Assembly: GCF_041381155.1 (NCBI RefSeq)
Contig: NC_091144.1
Coordinates: forward strand, 15,881,544 to 15,945,543
From: Argopecten irradians
Lineage: Eukaryota; Mollusca; Bivalvia; Pectinida; Pectinidae
Direction of reading: 5' to 3'
Length of the DNA: 64,000 bases
The position numbers and the translations under genes are program-made. Under the pieces are notes generated by a model. It was not told the origin of the DNA, made no database searches, and saw only the letters and a program-made list of their open reading frames with translations. Positions 37,501 to 44,308 of this stretch are shown here, piece after piece; positions within the stretch are counted from its first letter, which is position 1, and each line of letters starts with the position of its first letter.

Positions 37501-38423
37501 TCCTTTTCCAGGGCTTCTACACGCCCTTCCGCTGCGATTAACTCACCCTCTTTCCGGTCAAGGTCAATGCGTGCTCTGGTCCTTAGGGTATCAAGCTGCC
37601 TATTCACATCCCCTAACATGTGTTCCCGTCTTCCGAGCTCCTCCCTTAACACAGTATTTCCTGTGTTTGCCTCCGAGAATAGCTCTTCGACCTCCAGCAA
37701 GAGAGTTTCTCGTTCGCGCCTTACTTTATCAAGGTCATTATTAGCACGGCTTAGTTGACCTTCTTTTTGTCTAAGGTCATTGACAAGGTCACGGATGACC
37801 ACCTGCTGGTCAAGACATCTGTTTTCTGCGGCTTCCTCTACTCCTTGTATGATGTCTTCTGCCTGATAAAGGGCCTCGGTGGCTCGCCACTCCTTGTGTC
37901 TTGATTTTAGTAGTTGGTTATTAATGTTATTAAAACTGTGTGTAAAGTTATCTCCTTTGGACGCAGGACTTCCGTTAGGATTATATCCCTTAGATTTTGG
38001 CAAAATATTTCGGTTAAGCTTATTTTTAATTTCTGTTTCTTTTGCCATTTTTACCTTCATCTCGAGACGTTTCGCCTCATCATCATAATATTTCAGCATT
38101 GATGTGTGACTTTCCTCTGCTGCCGTTGACCTCGGAGAAAATCTGCCTCCATGTTTGGTTTTCACATACTTTCCAGACGTAACTAATGGTTTCTTCTTTG
38201 CTGTCTTGTGATTGAAAACGTCATTTCGTGAGCGAGGTTTGACACATCCCATTTTAAATGAATGTTCGACGTCAAGATGTAGTTTTAGATCCCTTAAGGC
38301 CAGAAATTTTCGCTGGTTACCACATTTTGGACATCGGTACGGGATCATGTCGCTAAGGATATCAGTGTCATTAGTACTGATGCTGGATGCTAGGGAATCC
38401 GTCCGTTTTTTATTACTCTCCAT
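7252..38423 (-). CDS. FBXO41: FBXO41-like F-box protein, whole split gene (17 coding exons)
   Basis: This is a predicted substrate receptor of an SCF (SKP1-CUL1-F-box) ubiquitin ligase; vertebrate FBXO41 is a neuronal protein. The N-terminus has a C2H2 finger (Cys31, Cys34, His49, His54) followed by a coiled coil to about residue 600. Two disordered exons then encode about 617 and 784 residues. The F-box is near residues 2,091-2,157 (RYLDTKTLGRVAGVSREWKK), and the C-terminus is leucine-rich-repeat-like (WLASCYSRMLQDVRY, LWALGAGC, NKCLQIIAQFLPEL, TPVTDKALLHF). The order of domains and these motifs match my memory of FBXO41. All 16 junctions have GT-AG borders and agreeing phases. Total length is about 2,450 residues against about 875 in human. 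The start is the first ATG in frame (38,421-38,423); upstream codons are non-ATG. One frameshift lies in exon 5. An antisense gene sits in intron 10. Function is inferred from the family. Confidence 0.87.
7696..7811 (-). CDS. FBXO41: FBXO41-like exon 16
   Basis: Acceptor catcttcatcag, donor TTGGAG|GTTCGT. It encodes SSCKHLKSIHISFCPEDITT, then ENFNKRVKSLE, corresponding to the SICRNLKSIVV segment. If the donor is not used, the frame stays open to a stop at 7,492 and would give a different 67-residue tail. Confidence 0.82.
8110..9080. repeat. 29-bp minisatellite, first block
   Basis: About 33 tandem copies of a 29-bp unit with core ggctttatcagtaactaggg and link tgatatgga. Variants alternate ctaggg, ccaggg and ctatga. 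Copies are highly alike in the middle and more diverged toward 10.2-10.5 kb in the second block. It lies in FBXO41-like intron 15. Confidence 0.95.
9081..9805. mobile_element. Insertion inside the minisatellite, with terminal fold-back
   Basis: About 725 bp of unrelated, more GC-rich sequence interrupts the 29-bp array, which resumes at 9,806. The right part (about 9,658-9,800) is a hairpin with arms of about 46 bp beginning ttatcgacctattttcaggt, ending in its inverted copy. A second hairpin near 9,187-9,233 has the stem aggttactggact. Two perfect TGACGTCA sites and two TGACGTCG/CGACGTCG-like sites lie between 9,267 and 9,366. There is no open frame of substance. Confidence 0.75.
9806..10562. 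repeat. 29-bp minisatellite, second block
   Basis: About 26 further copies, running up to the exon 15 donor. Units become more degenerate toward the exon (for example tgatacgaatacgttattag). The last recognisable copy is the exon end itself. Confidence 0.93.
10570..10791 (-). CDS. FBXO41: FBXO41-like exon 15: repeat region, source of the minisatellite
   Basis: It encodes SIDIYGGMPLLFIAKSCQRL, then LSLHGCVDVEED, CRKGLKNLRSLNFIH and TPVTDKALLHFYS. The end matches the conserved TPVTPKALLHF motif of FBXO41. The acceptor is uncertain by 4 bases: ctacag fits in phase 0, while ctacagaaag gives the phase 1 needed by exon 14, so I use the latter. The donor is TACA|GTTAGT. The last 30 coding bases are nearly identical to the unit of the 29-bp array that begins immediately downstream. 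Confidence 0.83.
11209..11327 (-). CDS. FBXO41: FBXO41-like exon 14: repeat region
   Basis: Acceptor cttgcttcag, donor ATAG|GTCCGT. It encodes TNTEKFTNKCLQIIAQFLPE, then LNRLCIGGKHLDVNGF, the RFSNRCLQxIGRCWPxL region of FBXO41. Phase 2 in and phase 1 out. Confidence 0.87.
11551..11700 (-). CDS. FBXO41: FBXO41-like exon 13: repeat region
   Basis: Acceptor cttttttcag, donor CCCATG|GTAAGT. It encodes CMWLASCYSRMLQDVRYHSN, then LWALGAGCGLIRSLDIAPLY. WLASCYxRxLQ and WALGAGC are the strongest matches to FBXO41 in the window. Confidence 0.9.
12450..12548 (-). CDS. FBXO41: FBXO41-like exon 12: repeat region
   Basis: Acceptor gtgttttacag, donor GACAA|GTACGT. It encodes ASLEAGVECLLQVSESTLKS, then VTIINCQHVLTDK, corresponding to the CLEAGLESLL...NILTDR segment of FBXO41. 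Confidence 0.87.
12887..12947 (-). CDS. FBXO41: FBXO41-like exon 11
   Basis: Acceptor catgttgtag-type (ttgtag), donor ATAAG|GTAAGA. It encodes DVYTRKQLELESDEDYAVAI. Phase 1 in and phase 2 out connect exons 10 and 12. Confidence 0.82.
13077..13216. mobile_element. Fold-back element
   Basis: Two arms of about 57 bp (aacagtgttttgattgcgtt ... and its inverted copy ending aaaacactgttc) around a short loop containing gacgcgctacatgtag. Arms differ at only a few positions. It lies in FBXO41-like intron 10. Confidence 0.8.
14556..16097 (+). CDS. B-box zinc-finger, coiled-coil and propeller protein (TRIM-like, no RING)
   Basis: Single-exon gene of 513 codons, antisense and wholly inside intron 10 of the FBXO41-like gene. 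A B-box type 2 finger sits at residues 19-50 with Cys19, His22, Cys31, Cys34, Cys39, Cys42, His47 and His50 in standard spacing. A helical coiled coil follows (about 70-190), and then a C-terminal half of repeated strands typical of NHL/propeller domains (DEVWVCYNGS-like, NLWVCTTEKGVYELD, DTSGNLIIARKT, DNNGFLWAAV). There is no RING upstream, so ubiquitin-ligase activity cannot be assumed. Such intronless TRIM2/3/56/71-like genes are expanded in bivalves, where innate-immunity roles are proposed. The first ATG in good context is chosen; the frame opens 17 codons earlier without an ATG. The poly(A) signal is at 16,200. Confidence 0.9.
   Translation: MASIQIAQNVVREKGQRTCAHHRGQLLNLYCETCDDVMCIKCITSIHKSHTVCELNEVIPAKKTELQNYLDKNNRAQIKQDADFTEIEMKKNVSNFDIICRDVQTQCIKLKQAVDTKTEQVLTACKEMKEGNIKALTIYRQEIQSRLDYFDDDFQAECAAALRNGSDLQVHDTLEEVRAKAKVPLIPVLGTASFSPNTNPHSFMDRYFGTLTTSTHRPPQLYKFLPEAIEQSLFVGNNHGTVSAIAATSASEVWVCYNGSIILLNVNGVIQQTIPWELYISDACISPTTQNLWVCTTEKGVYELDVSMESPKSLLKTIPSISNVYKACSICVTMDDQVLVGDKDKITKYTKSGSALISTQPTQSGRSLVPNPKKITECSVTRNVAAISYIWGDIHPQHYHLDKYQGCSSVVVMNSNLEQIFRNNGAIPEGQRRELNINSAEKMTDIQFDTSGNLIIARKTHFLILSGRGEFLTTIKTPEHCTGVIAFSLDNNGFLWAAVDWTTVKRLQYCRKI
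16200..16205 (+). terminator. Poly(A) signal of the B-box gene
   Basis: AATAAA about 100 bases after the stop codon. It lies 41 bases before the host gene's exon 10 on the opposite strand, so transcripts from the two genes may overlap. Confidence 0.6.
16247..16301 (-). CDS. FBXO41: FBXO41-like exon 10 (55 bp)
   Basis: Acceptor tcttttcgcag, donor GGAAG|GTAAAG. It encodes TLETLALWCTQLESLYLE, which matches the LAQWCTQ segment that follows the F-box in FBXO41. Phase 0 in and phase 1 out. Its donor side lies 41 bp from the poly(A) signal of the antisense B-box gene. Confidence 0.85.
16480..16564. repeat. CT-rich microsatellite
   Basis: A run of ctctct and ctttct units with few interruptions, in FBXO41-like intron 9. 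Open frames across it are artefacts. Confidence 0.85.
17045..17190. repeat. GAT trinucleotide microsatellite
   Basis: Imperfect gatgatgat array with ctgataatgatga-type interruptions. It yields meaningless Met/Asp or His-rich frames on the two strands. A short CA run follows at 17,224-17,262. Confidence 0.9.
17263..20087. other. Rest of FBXO41-like intron 9
   Basis: AT-rich intron sequence. It includes a short hairpin (acctgagct ... agctcaggt, 18,831-18,858). A plus-strand open frame at 19,859-20,041 has no ATG start and no match I recognise. No other feature could be supported. Confidence 0.5.
20088..20287 (-). CDS. FBXO41: FBXO41-like exon 9: F-box
   Basis: Acceptor ttggtttccag, donor TCGAAG|GTTGGT. 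It encodes ESLLEHIPKFRREAVRK followed by LYLVFRYLDTKTLGRVAGVS, REWKKVGRQSSLWKHVHLSK. This has the F-box pattern: hydrophobic helix, LDT.TL, a V(C/S)REW turn and a conserved Trp before the second helix. This exon should bind SKP1. Confidence 0.88.
21236..21425 (+). mobile_element. Degenerate tRNA-derived SINE, different head
   Basis: Begins with an A-box-like ggatggtgtagtggttaacc. The body keeps gagaacttcggtttcctccc, the V-SINE-like segment seen in the other copies. The B box is degraded. It ends in an A/T-rich tail (aaataaataaacacata). Confidence 0.55.
22594..23549. repeat. Inner inverted repeat of the palindromic element
   Basis: The left arm starts tcattgtgcgtgctttctc; the right arm ends gagaaagcacgcacaacga. 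Matching blocks such as tcagggatgtggga / tcccacatccctga lie symmetrically. Arms are diverged (indels, roughly three quarters alike by eye). The right arm has a 123-codon open frame (23,101-23,472) that the left arm no longer keeps, so this may be a captured and duplicated gene fragment. I do not recognise its product. Confidence 0.6.
23559..23956. mobile_element. Nested MITE with 9-bp target-site duplication
   Basis: 398-bp element with long terminal inverted repeats (caatctgattaaaatacaga ... and inverted copy ending aatcagattg). Exact 9-bp direct repeats cgaaaatga flank it at 23,550-23,558 and 23,957-23,965. Long ends plus a 9-bp duplication are typical of Mutator-like elements. It inserted in the right arm of the palindromic element and is therefore younger. 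Confidence 0.85.
25304..27655 (-). CDS. FBXO41: FBXO41-like exon 8: 784-residue disordered exon
   Basis: Acceptor ttcttttttag, donor TCACAAG|GTATGT, phase 1 on both sides. A continuous 2.35-kb open frame encodes an S/R/D/N-rich, charged segment with many RS, RD and SP dipeptides (for example RNRSLSPRVRF, RENRSMSPKS). No folded domain is visible. Vertebrate FBXO41 has a much shorter linker here. The donor lies only 94 bp from the edge of the palindromic transposon in the next intron. Confidence 0.85.
27831..28113. mobile_element. Fold-back repeat pair
   Basis: Two hairpins. Arms caatgacgttgc and gcaacgtcatt lie at 27,831-27,890. Arms of about 23 bp, gacaggaatatctcaacccc and its inverted copy, lie at 28,011-28,034 and 28,092-28,113. 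It is in FBXO41-like intron 7 and probably belongs to one MITE. Confidence 0.55.
28994..29098 (-). CDS. FBXO41: FBXO41-like exon 7
   Basis: Acceptor gttttaaag, donor TATG|GTAAAT. It encodes 35 residues (GSLRHEPSRSSSSAVVDG..., then NSLLDVVSLVDY). Phase 1 in and phase 1 out. It joins directly to EHDVEEPDDIESATFEQY at the start of exon 8. Confidence 0.65.
29998..30073 (-). CDS. FBXO41: FBXO41-like exon 6
   Basis: Acceptor atcaaaacag, donor CCAG|GTACAG. It encodes a polar segment (NFIRSQQPPKNQEQ...). Phase 0 in and phase 1 out fit exons 5 and 7. No conserved domain is visible, so the support is splice sites plus phase. Confidence 0.65.
31200..31400 (+). mobile_element. tRNA-derived SINE (V-SINE-like), copy 2
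   Basis: Degraded head (gcgagttcgaatctcatgtg is the B box) with a well-kept body: gttttctccgggtaccccgg and catgacatgtccttaaatgc. Same orientation as copy 1. Confidence 0.7.
31874..31920. repeat. A(7-11)C4 microsatellite
   Basis: Alternating runs of 7-11 A and 4 C. The minus strand reads GGGG blocks separated by T runs, so it could form a G-quadruplex. Confidence 0.85.
32392..34244 (-). CDS. FBXO41: FBXO41-like exon 5: long disordered exon with apparent frameshift
   Basis: Acceptor gatattgcag; likely donor CACAG|GTGGAG. The first frame runs to a stop at 33,089. Coding then continues, in the next frame, from about 33,105 to 32,392. The switch falls inside a protein tandem repeat of about 25 residues whose core is RHPIGPFAKVTGQ; copies are seen in both frames on either side of the switch (TGPFVNVTGQ before; IGPFAKVTGQ, GHFGKVTGH and IGSFAKATSQ after). 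The start of the exon (PPWQKILRKNC, then acidic serines) resembles a conserved FBXO41 segment. The rest is low-complexity, rich in S, Q, N, H and G. Confidence 0.75.
34385..34885. repeat. Dyad of degenerate CCGT / ACGG pentamers
   Basis: About 500 bp of FBXO41-like intron 4 is packed with aaccgt/ttccgt motifs in its left half (34,440-34,620) and with tacgg/aacgg motifs in its right half (34,635-34,880). The two halves are thus roughly inverted. The left edge reads ccccggtcacac, a start common in DNA transposons. No open frame. Confidence 0.55.
35756..35796 (-). CDS. FBXO41: FBXO41-like exon 4 (41 bp)
   Basis: A 41-bp micro-exon between cttttcag and GTGAGT, encoding LQMNYTPTDNASR. Phase 0 in and phase 2 out match its neighbours. 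A cag three bases further in could serve as an alternative acceptor but would shift the frame by two codons only. Confidence 0.7.
36146..36443 (-). CDS. FBXO41: FBXO41-like exon 3: end of coiled coil
   Basis: Acceptor tttgaag; donor AACAAA|GTAAGT, phase 0. It encodes SKLEQFISGLIDRADKAESE, which lines up with the conserved end of the FBXO41 coiled coil (a QFIEELLERADRAE-type run in the vertebrate protein, from memory). A serine-rich, acidic segment follows. Confidence 0.85.
36636..37127 (-). CDS. FBXO41: FBXO41-like exon 2: coiled coil
   Basis: Acceptor gattgtag; donor GAGAG|GTATTT. The encoded 164 residues are almost entirely coiled coil, rich in E, K, Q and L (for example ELLQSKEKELELAKQKLAKV). 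Phase 2 in and phase 2 out join cleanly to exons 1 and 3. Confidence 0.85.
37369..38423 (-). CDS. FBXO41: FBXO41-like exon 1: C2H2 finger and coiled-coil start
   Basis: Starts at ATG (MESNKKRTDSL). The finger reads YRCPKCGNQRKF...LKLHLDVEH, with Cys-x2-Cys and His-x4-His. A basic, disordered stretch follows, and then a heptad-rich coiled coil (LRREGQL-type runs, AALEKERERLVQG-like). The exon ends before GTAAGT in phase 2. The finger close to the N-terminus is the hallmark that separates FBXO41 from other F-box proteins. A splice acceptor (ttttcag) at about 38,475 puts about 50 bases of 5' UTR in this exon. Confidence 0.88.
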
Positions 38424-38474
38424 GACAACGCCGTGGTAGGGCAAAGTTACGACTTCAAGGCAATATCTTTATAT

Positions 38475-40362
38475 CTGAAAACATAGTTTGCACACGAAAC
38501 AAATTATATATTAAGACATTCGGAATAGTTGCTCTTGTGTTTAATACATATTATCATACAAACATCAGTCCATGATAATTATAAATTCAGTACTCATGAA
38601 CCACCGATGGATAGTGGAACTAGAAAATTCAGATGATATCTTAACTATACCCACCTATGCAGTCACATTATTATTGTGATATTACCGAAACAGTGATATT
38701 TCTTTCATACCTACGGGTGTAATACTGGCTGGTCTAGGGCAATACACTCATGCCGCCTGAGGCTGTCTTGCATATGGCTACTCATGCAATAAAGTCTCGT
38801 GACATCACGGCGTCAACAAAATTTCTATTTCCTCGGTAAATGTTTTACATTTTTTCACAAACTTGACTGGTTTTACTATAAAAGATGTTGAAAATATCAT
38901 GTAATTTTTTATGTATGAAAAATTGACTTTCAGCCATGGATTTCTTCGAATTTATTTCAAAATGGTGGGATATTATTGTTGTAAAATTGAATTAAAACGT
39001 CGAGGTATGAAAGAAAAATACTCGAAATACCCTCGGGATCACAAAATGTTGCAAAACCCTCGACAAGCCTCGGGTTTTACTACATTTGTGACCCTCGGGA
39101 AGAAGATCCCTATCCTTCACATCCACATATGAAAGAGTCTTATAATCTTGACCGAAACAACTCTGATGTTACACGGTTTGTAATTGATTTTTGTCGTCAG
39201 AAATACAATGCCTTAAGAAGAGTATTGATAGCTTGATGTATGATTATCCCTGGGCAGTACCACCTGTTACCACACAAGGAACAGTCGTGTCCACAGATGT
39301 CACAAATCTATGTAGGACTTCTTTTGTCACGCCTTATTTCATGTTATTGACAATTTATAGATCTATTTTTATGGAGGCGTCTTGGGTGTAGGTTTTCAAT
39401 ATTTTCTTCATGTTTGAAAATAGGTTTATGTAAAGATTATGTAATTGGTTAAACAGTTAGTGATTAGAAAGTTTTCTGTGACCTTTCAATGCCTAGTACG
39501 GTTTGTCATCTTCATCTTCATGGGTGTGATATAGATGACAATGTACGAACCGTATTAGTCATCGCAACATCACACAGATTATTTACTGTTTGTGTAACAT
39601 ATGTTCTTATATATATATATATATATCAAATAAATATGCTATACCAAAACTACCAGGATAAGGTGCTCTATTTCTATAATAGCACCAAGTACAAGCAAAA
39701 CAATGCTATAATCTTTTCACTTTTCAAAGATACTGAATCTGTTGTCAATGGTATCTTAAAACTTTAAAGAAATTATTTAATATTTCTTCAATCAGATGTG
39801 AATCATAAGTTTCATAATATAAAATCAATATTATAACAATATAATATAATGTAATATGAGGATGATTACAATTTTAATTTTTATTTTATTTTGTATCAAT
39901 TTTCAAATGTCTAAACGGATAAATGTCCATTATTTTTACGTAAAAGATAATAATGACGACTTACTAATATATGACGTCACACGATTGGCAAACAGGGCTA
40001 CCGTGGTCGCCGGGAACACAGTGTAAACTTAGCATAACCTGATTTCGCCACTCTTATATACATTTCTACAAATAGAAATTGAAAGTTTTGTCTATATTTC
40101 CATAAATACTAGTTATGTGATCAATACAATTATCTTACACGAGTGCATAGGTAATTTGAAATTTATTAAACTAGTTGAATAATTTCATATGCTTCGCGCA
40201 TAACGGCTTATTGCATATCGAATTATTGTTTTCGTTTTATACATTCCATATAACATTACCACTCTTGTAAGATTCTCTGTTTCTATATACCAAACTATAG
40301 GTATAACTTTACCTACCAAGGGAGGATCCTCATTCTATATATAGAACTAGGCACTACCTTAC
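38475..40362. other. Upstream region of the FBXO41-like gene
   Basis: No coding exon seen. A dispersed repeat at 38,715-38,835 matches an inverted copy near 47,620. A repeat with accctcg/cctcggg motifs lies at 38,990-39,110. Otherwise AT-rich. Confidence 0.5.
38715..38835 (-). repeat. Dispersed repeat, copy 1
   Basis: Contains tttcatacctacgggtgtaa and tgacatcacggcgtcaacaa. The inverse copy at 47,610-47,735 has the same blocks in reverse order and orientation. Confidence 0.7.
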
Positions 40363-40590
40363 CTTATTCCTGACTTGAAACTGTCCTGGTTAGACCATCA
40401 CCAAGAGACTGACACATCACTGACTACAGACGCTGTACACTGACTACCTGAGGTGGATTCGATTTGAAGTGTGAAATACCTGGACAGATGTTCCGTTTGT
40501 GACTTCTGAGGATAAGATGTTACAGCCGCTGAGTTAGTCATCACCACTCACTGGGATCGTTACAGCATCAGAGATAGTTCTGTGAGCAGG
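40363..40590 (-). promoter_or_regulatory. Possible 5' UTR exon of the FBXO41-like gene
   Basis: On the minus strand a moderately GC-rich block ends in GGAATAAG|GTAAGG, a good donor, and could splice to the acceptor at about 38,475 just before the start codon. This is only splice-site reasoning; no TATA box or transcript supports it. Confidence 0.3.
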
Positions 40591-40940
40591 TAGGCTACTA
40601 TAGTTTCTTCACTGAGTGGGAGATCATAATTCGGGAGTTATTTTTAGATTCCAGAAAACATATAGGTGTACATACCTCTAAATACAGATTACCAAGCTCT
40701 ACAAACACAATTTTGTACATCCTCTCACACTGCTTACATGGTTACGTGTAAGCACGGAAATCAATTACTTCAATCATTATAACATAAGTTGTTATGTGAA
40801 TTAATATTGTCGTGATGTAGAGCGCGTTGTGACCATTGTGCTACATCTGATACTTATTAGACTGGCCCTCGGCCGTTTCATGTCTTGTTTCGAAAGTAAC
40901 AAAATAGTCTGGTATCGGATATATCAACTTTCTTAATACA

Positions 40941-41092
40941 TATGTAAAAGAGCGAGTCCAACACGGTAGTTCCTTCCAGTAAGCTGATTTTTTAATCAGA
41001 TAGTTGTTGACATGTTTCGACTCGAAGGGAGCCGTCCTCAGAACCTCAGGCTCACTGGAAGGAACTACCGTGTTGGACTCGCTCTTTTACAT
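40941..41092. mobile_element. Fold-back element with perfect 40-bp arms
   Basis: Arms at 40,941-40,980 and 41,053-41,092 are exact inverted copies over 40 bases (tatgtaaaagagcgagtcca...). The 72-base loop contains aatcagatagttgttgacat and gtttcgactcgaagggag. Perfect arms point to recent insertion or gene conversion. Confidence 0.88.
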
Positions 41093-42424
41093 ATTTACCT
41101 GGATTATAAGCGAGGCCTCTGTATTCTTTTGGATCCATCAAGAGTTTCTACATTTTCCATATCCCAGGACGTTGCGCCTCCACCCCTCGTAATGATTATT
41201 TCTAAATACATGTACATATAAGTATTTTACAAGGATTAACTACGACCTTGGTATAATTAGGAACTGCTAACCCAAAATAATACATTAATAGAATACGTAA
41301 CAATGATGTACAACGGTTACAAGGATACATCTAATTCACAAATTATAAAAAAACACATAAAATGAAAAATTTAATGTTTCTCAAATGTTCAAATTGAATA
41401 CTTTTCGATGTTCTACATACGTGTTGACTATCTACTTTGTTATATCGACATTTATGAAATTGATACAGAGCGATGTTTAATAACATGATATAAGACAGAA
41501 CAGATAGATAGTACACCAAACGCCAAATGTGAACTGGGTACATACAAAGGTAGAGTGCAGAATATCGACTTATCCAACGTTCATTACAAGAGATAAATTC
41601 GGCGTATAATTATGTCCACTTCACGTATCCACTGAATACTGTTTTTGTAAACCATGTGGACATTTCCAATTCTGGGTAGCCATCCCGACCAGTATCTGTC
41701 AAATATAACATTCTGATGGAGTATATCTAGAGAAGGCGGATGAATGATTTATAAGATATCTGATATAATGAGTTATGTATCCTTCATATAGTACACGAAC
41801 CTGTACAGTGTATTTTTTTTCTTGACAGACAGCGTTGTTATCAGGCAGCAGTTCAGTATATTGTGGTACGATACCGCAGTTTTAACTCGAGTATTTTATT
41901 TGAGTGCCTGCAGGAAGGCCCCGCTACGGTCGATGAGATGCTGTGTTTACAATGTATTTCATTGAAGATCGATCTTATAACTACGAGCTCGCTAAATTAG
42001 TTCAGTTTTGTTTAATGAACCTGATACTATTATACCCGCCTTTAGTTTAAGTAATAAAAAATAAGAAAAGAAATAACATTAGTAGCTGTATTAAGTGTTT
42101 TTTTATTTGTTAATTTAGAACTGTGGTATTCGATACAAAACAACAGTATGTGTGTTACCGATATGATGCATCAATTTACGAGAATAAAAGTATTCACACT
42201 GGTATTCATCATTATACAAAGCTTTCGATATCGTGGCAGAATAAACCCAGAACGTCATATTTTACAATACCTCGGGTCCGATAAAATAGGAGAGAAACTT
42301 TTCATTTCAATCTATCTATTACTTTCTCTTTCTTGCGTTTTAAATTGTCTTGCTATTGTTCAGAAGAAATATGTGTCCATAGTCAGATGGATTAACAGAT
42401 TCCTCCGCCTGGATGCCTTGAGGT

Positions 42425-42725
42425 AGCCTTTGTGTTCTGTCCCCTGACCGAGACACACCATAGTCTATAAAAGTGGTTGCTTCTGCTCCTGTTTAGCGCT
42501 CAACATAAAAGGGAGTGGGACGACTGCGTTGTCAGTATAATGTGACCGGGTTTGTGTGCTTGTCTGGTGGTTTTGACAGTCCGATAGTGGGATACCACTA
42601 TAAAAAGGGCAAGACACTATTAGAAGAAGACACAACAAAAATATATCGTAATAACCCACAACATACAAACACCTTTACATACGCCGTCCTAAATGACCTT
42701 GACAATTAATGGGACGTTAAACGTA
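42425..42725 (+). mobile_element. SINE-like dispersed repeat
   Basis: Contains gggagtgggacgactgcgtt, gtcagtataatgtgaccggg and ends ...gacgttaaacgtaatcag. I remember this block as a common repeat of bivalve genomes with a SINE-like tail. Not verified by search. Confidence 0.5.
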
Positions 42726-44068
42726 ATCAGCTATCCAGCCAATCAAACTCCGCTTAAGTTCTAACAGTCCCATTCAACATATACAATATCCTATCGTACT
42801 GATATGTGTTAGTTTGTTTACTTTCCTAAACCAGGTGCGTACATAAATAATTCATTCCGTGATTCCATGCTAATAGACAAAGAGACTCACTGATAAACCT
42901 AGATGTACCCTAATCATATCAGTTCATAGATTGCAGACATAGCTGTCAATGAAACACTCCATGTCTATATTGATGTGTTCATATTCTACAGTTGTTGATT
43001 CGTGAAATATTCTCGGAAATGTGACGGGGTTGTAAATTGTATAAGATATTTCCCTCTTATAAAAGAATAGTATAATGCTATCCGTATGCCTTACATGACA
43101 TATTGGCATAACATGGAGGCAAATACATGCATTATTACGCTAAAATATCAACTACGACCAGAATGATACAGCAAAGAAAACTTTAAAAAGTCAATCTTTA
43201 GTGTTTGTAACGAGCATTGTTATTCGCATAAACATTTAAAACTAGGACGATTTGTAATGCAGTGAAATAACTATGCAGAAATGAAACATTAACGATTGTT
43301 AAAGGTTTACTTACTGTGTTTCCATTGTCTTGTTCGTATGTCGAGAGGTCTATCAATGGTTTATGAGAAAGTGTGGAGTGGTTATTTTGGAGTATTATTT
43401 ACCAACAATGACGATTGAATTATACTATAGTAGTTACAGATTGGAAGTAAATAAAGAAGAAAATACAGCAAGCTGGCTTTGTTATAACTTTAAAGGGAGA
43501 TGTTCTGAATACATACATTAAATGGTCTTACTACAAGTCTTTATAAATTGACATTATCTTTATTGCTACATGGCTTCGACGTCATATGATATGTATATAC
43601 GTACTTGCATTTTGTCGAAGAACAATTTCAATATACATACTATGTATTATTATCGATATTGTACATGTACTGAAAAGTTCCGAAAACAGGAATTGTGATT
43701 AAATAAAATGCATACATACTTTAAAATAAATGTTTGATTTACTTCCTTTCATTCAAGAAACGCAAATCAGACTTACCATATCATATCAGTTTGTTTTGAT
43801 AGTAAAGTCGAAAATATTTTGTGGTAGAATTTATTAAAACTATGTAATTAAATGCATATGTTTAGTTCAGTTCTTTATTACTTTGAACCATTCAAGTAAT
43901 ACCTTCACTTACTAAACACAAGTTGTCTCTTGCATGATGTCGTTGCTATCTACTATCGCTGTCACACCAAAAGGCGTGCTGTCGAGATGAGCTTGAATAG
44001 ATCGAGGACTTAATTAGATCATTGAAAGTTAAAAAAATCACAAGAACCATAGAGATGTCTATAATTTT
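42726..44068. other. Intergenic, nothing recognised
   Basis: AT-rich, short unsupported open frames only. Confidence 0.5.
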
Positions 44069-44074
44069 TTTATT
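44069..44074 (-). terminator. Poly(A) signal of YHYH gene 1
   Basis: AATAAA on the minus strand, about 100 bases past the stop codon. Confidence 0.55.
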
Positions 44075-44171
44075 GTTCCAGAAGTCATGTGTCTCCGTGC
44101 ACATAGATATAGTTCGCTTTAAAACTCGTTGACATTATCATGTAAGGGTTTTGTTAGGTACTTCTCCCGTA

Positions 44172-44308
44172 CTACCTGCCAAATAATCCCCCAGGATGGT
44201 GATGATGGTTACCAGAAACTGACCCATCAGGTGGAGCGTGGTGTTGCGTACCGGCCGGAGGATGCTGGCCTCTTGGACATGCGCAAACGTAGCCGTATGT
44301 AGGAAGAG
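44172..44308 (-). CDS. YHYH1 coding exon 5 (C-terminus)
   Basis: Acceptor tatttacag. Encodes LPTYGYVCACPRGQHPPAGT and a His/Pro/Gly tail, stop TAG. Confidence 0.85.

Noticed and set aside
37475..38439. Plus-strand frames opposite exon 1
   Set aside because: Antisense shadows of a strongly coding minus-strand exon.
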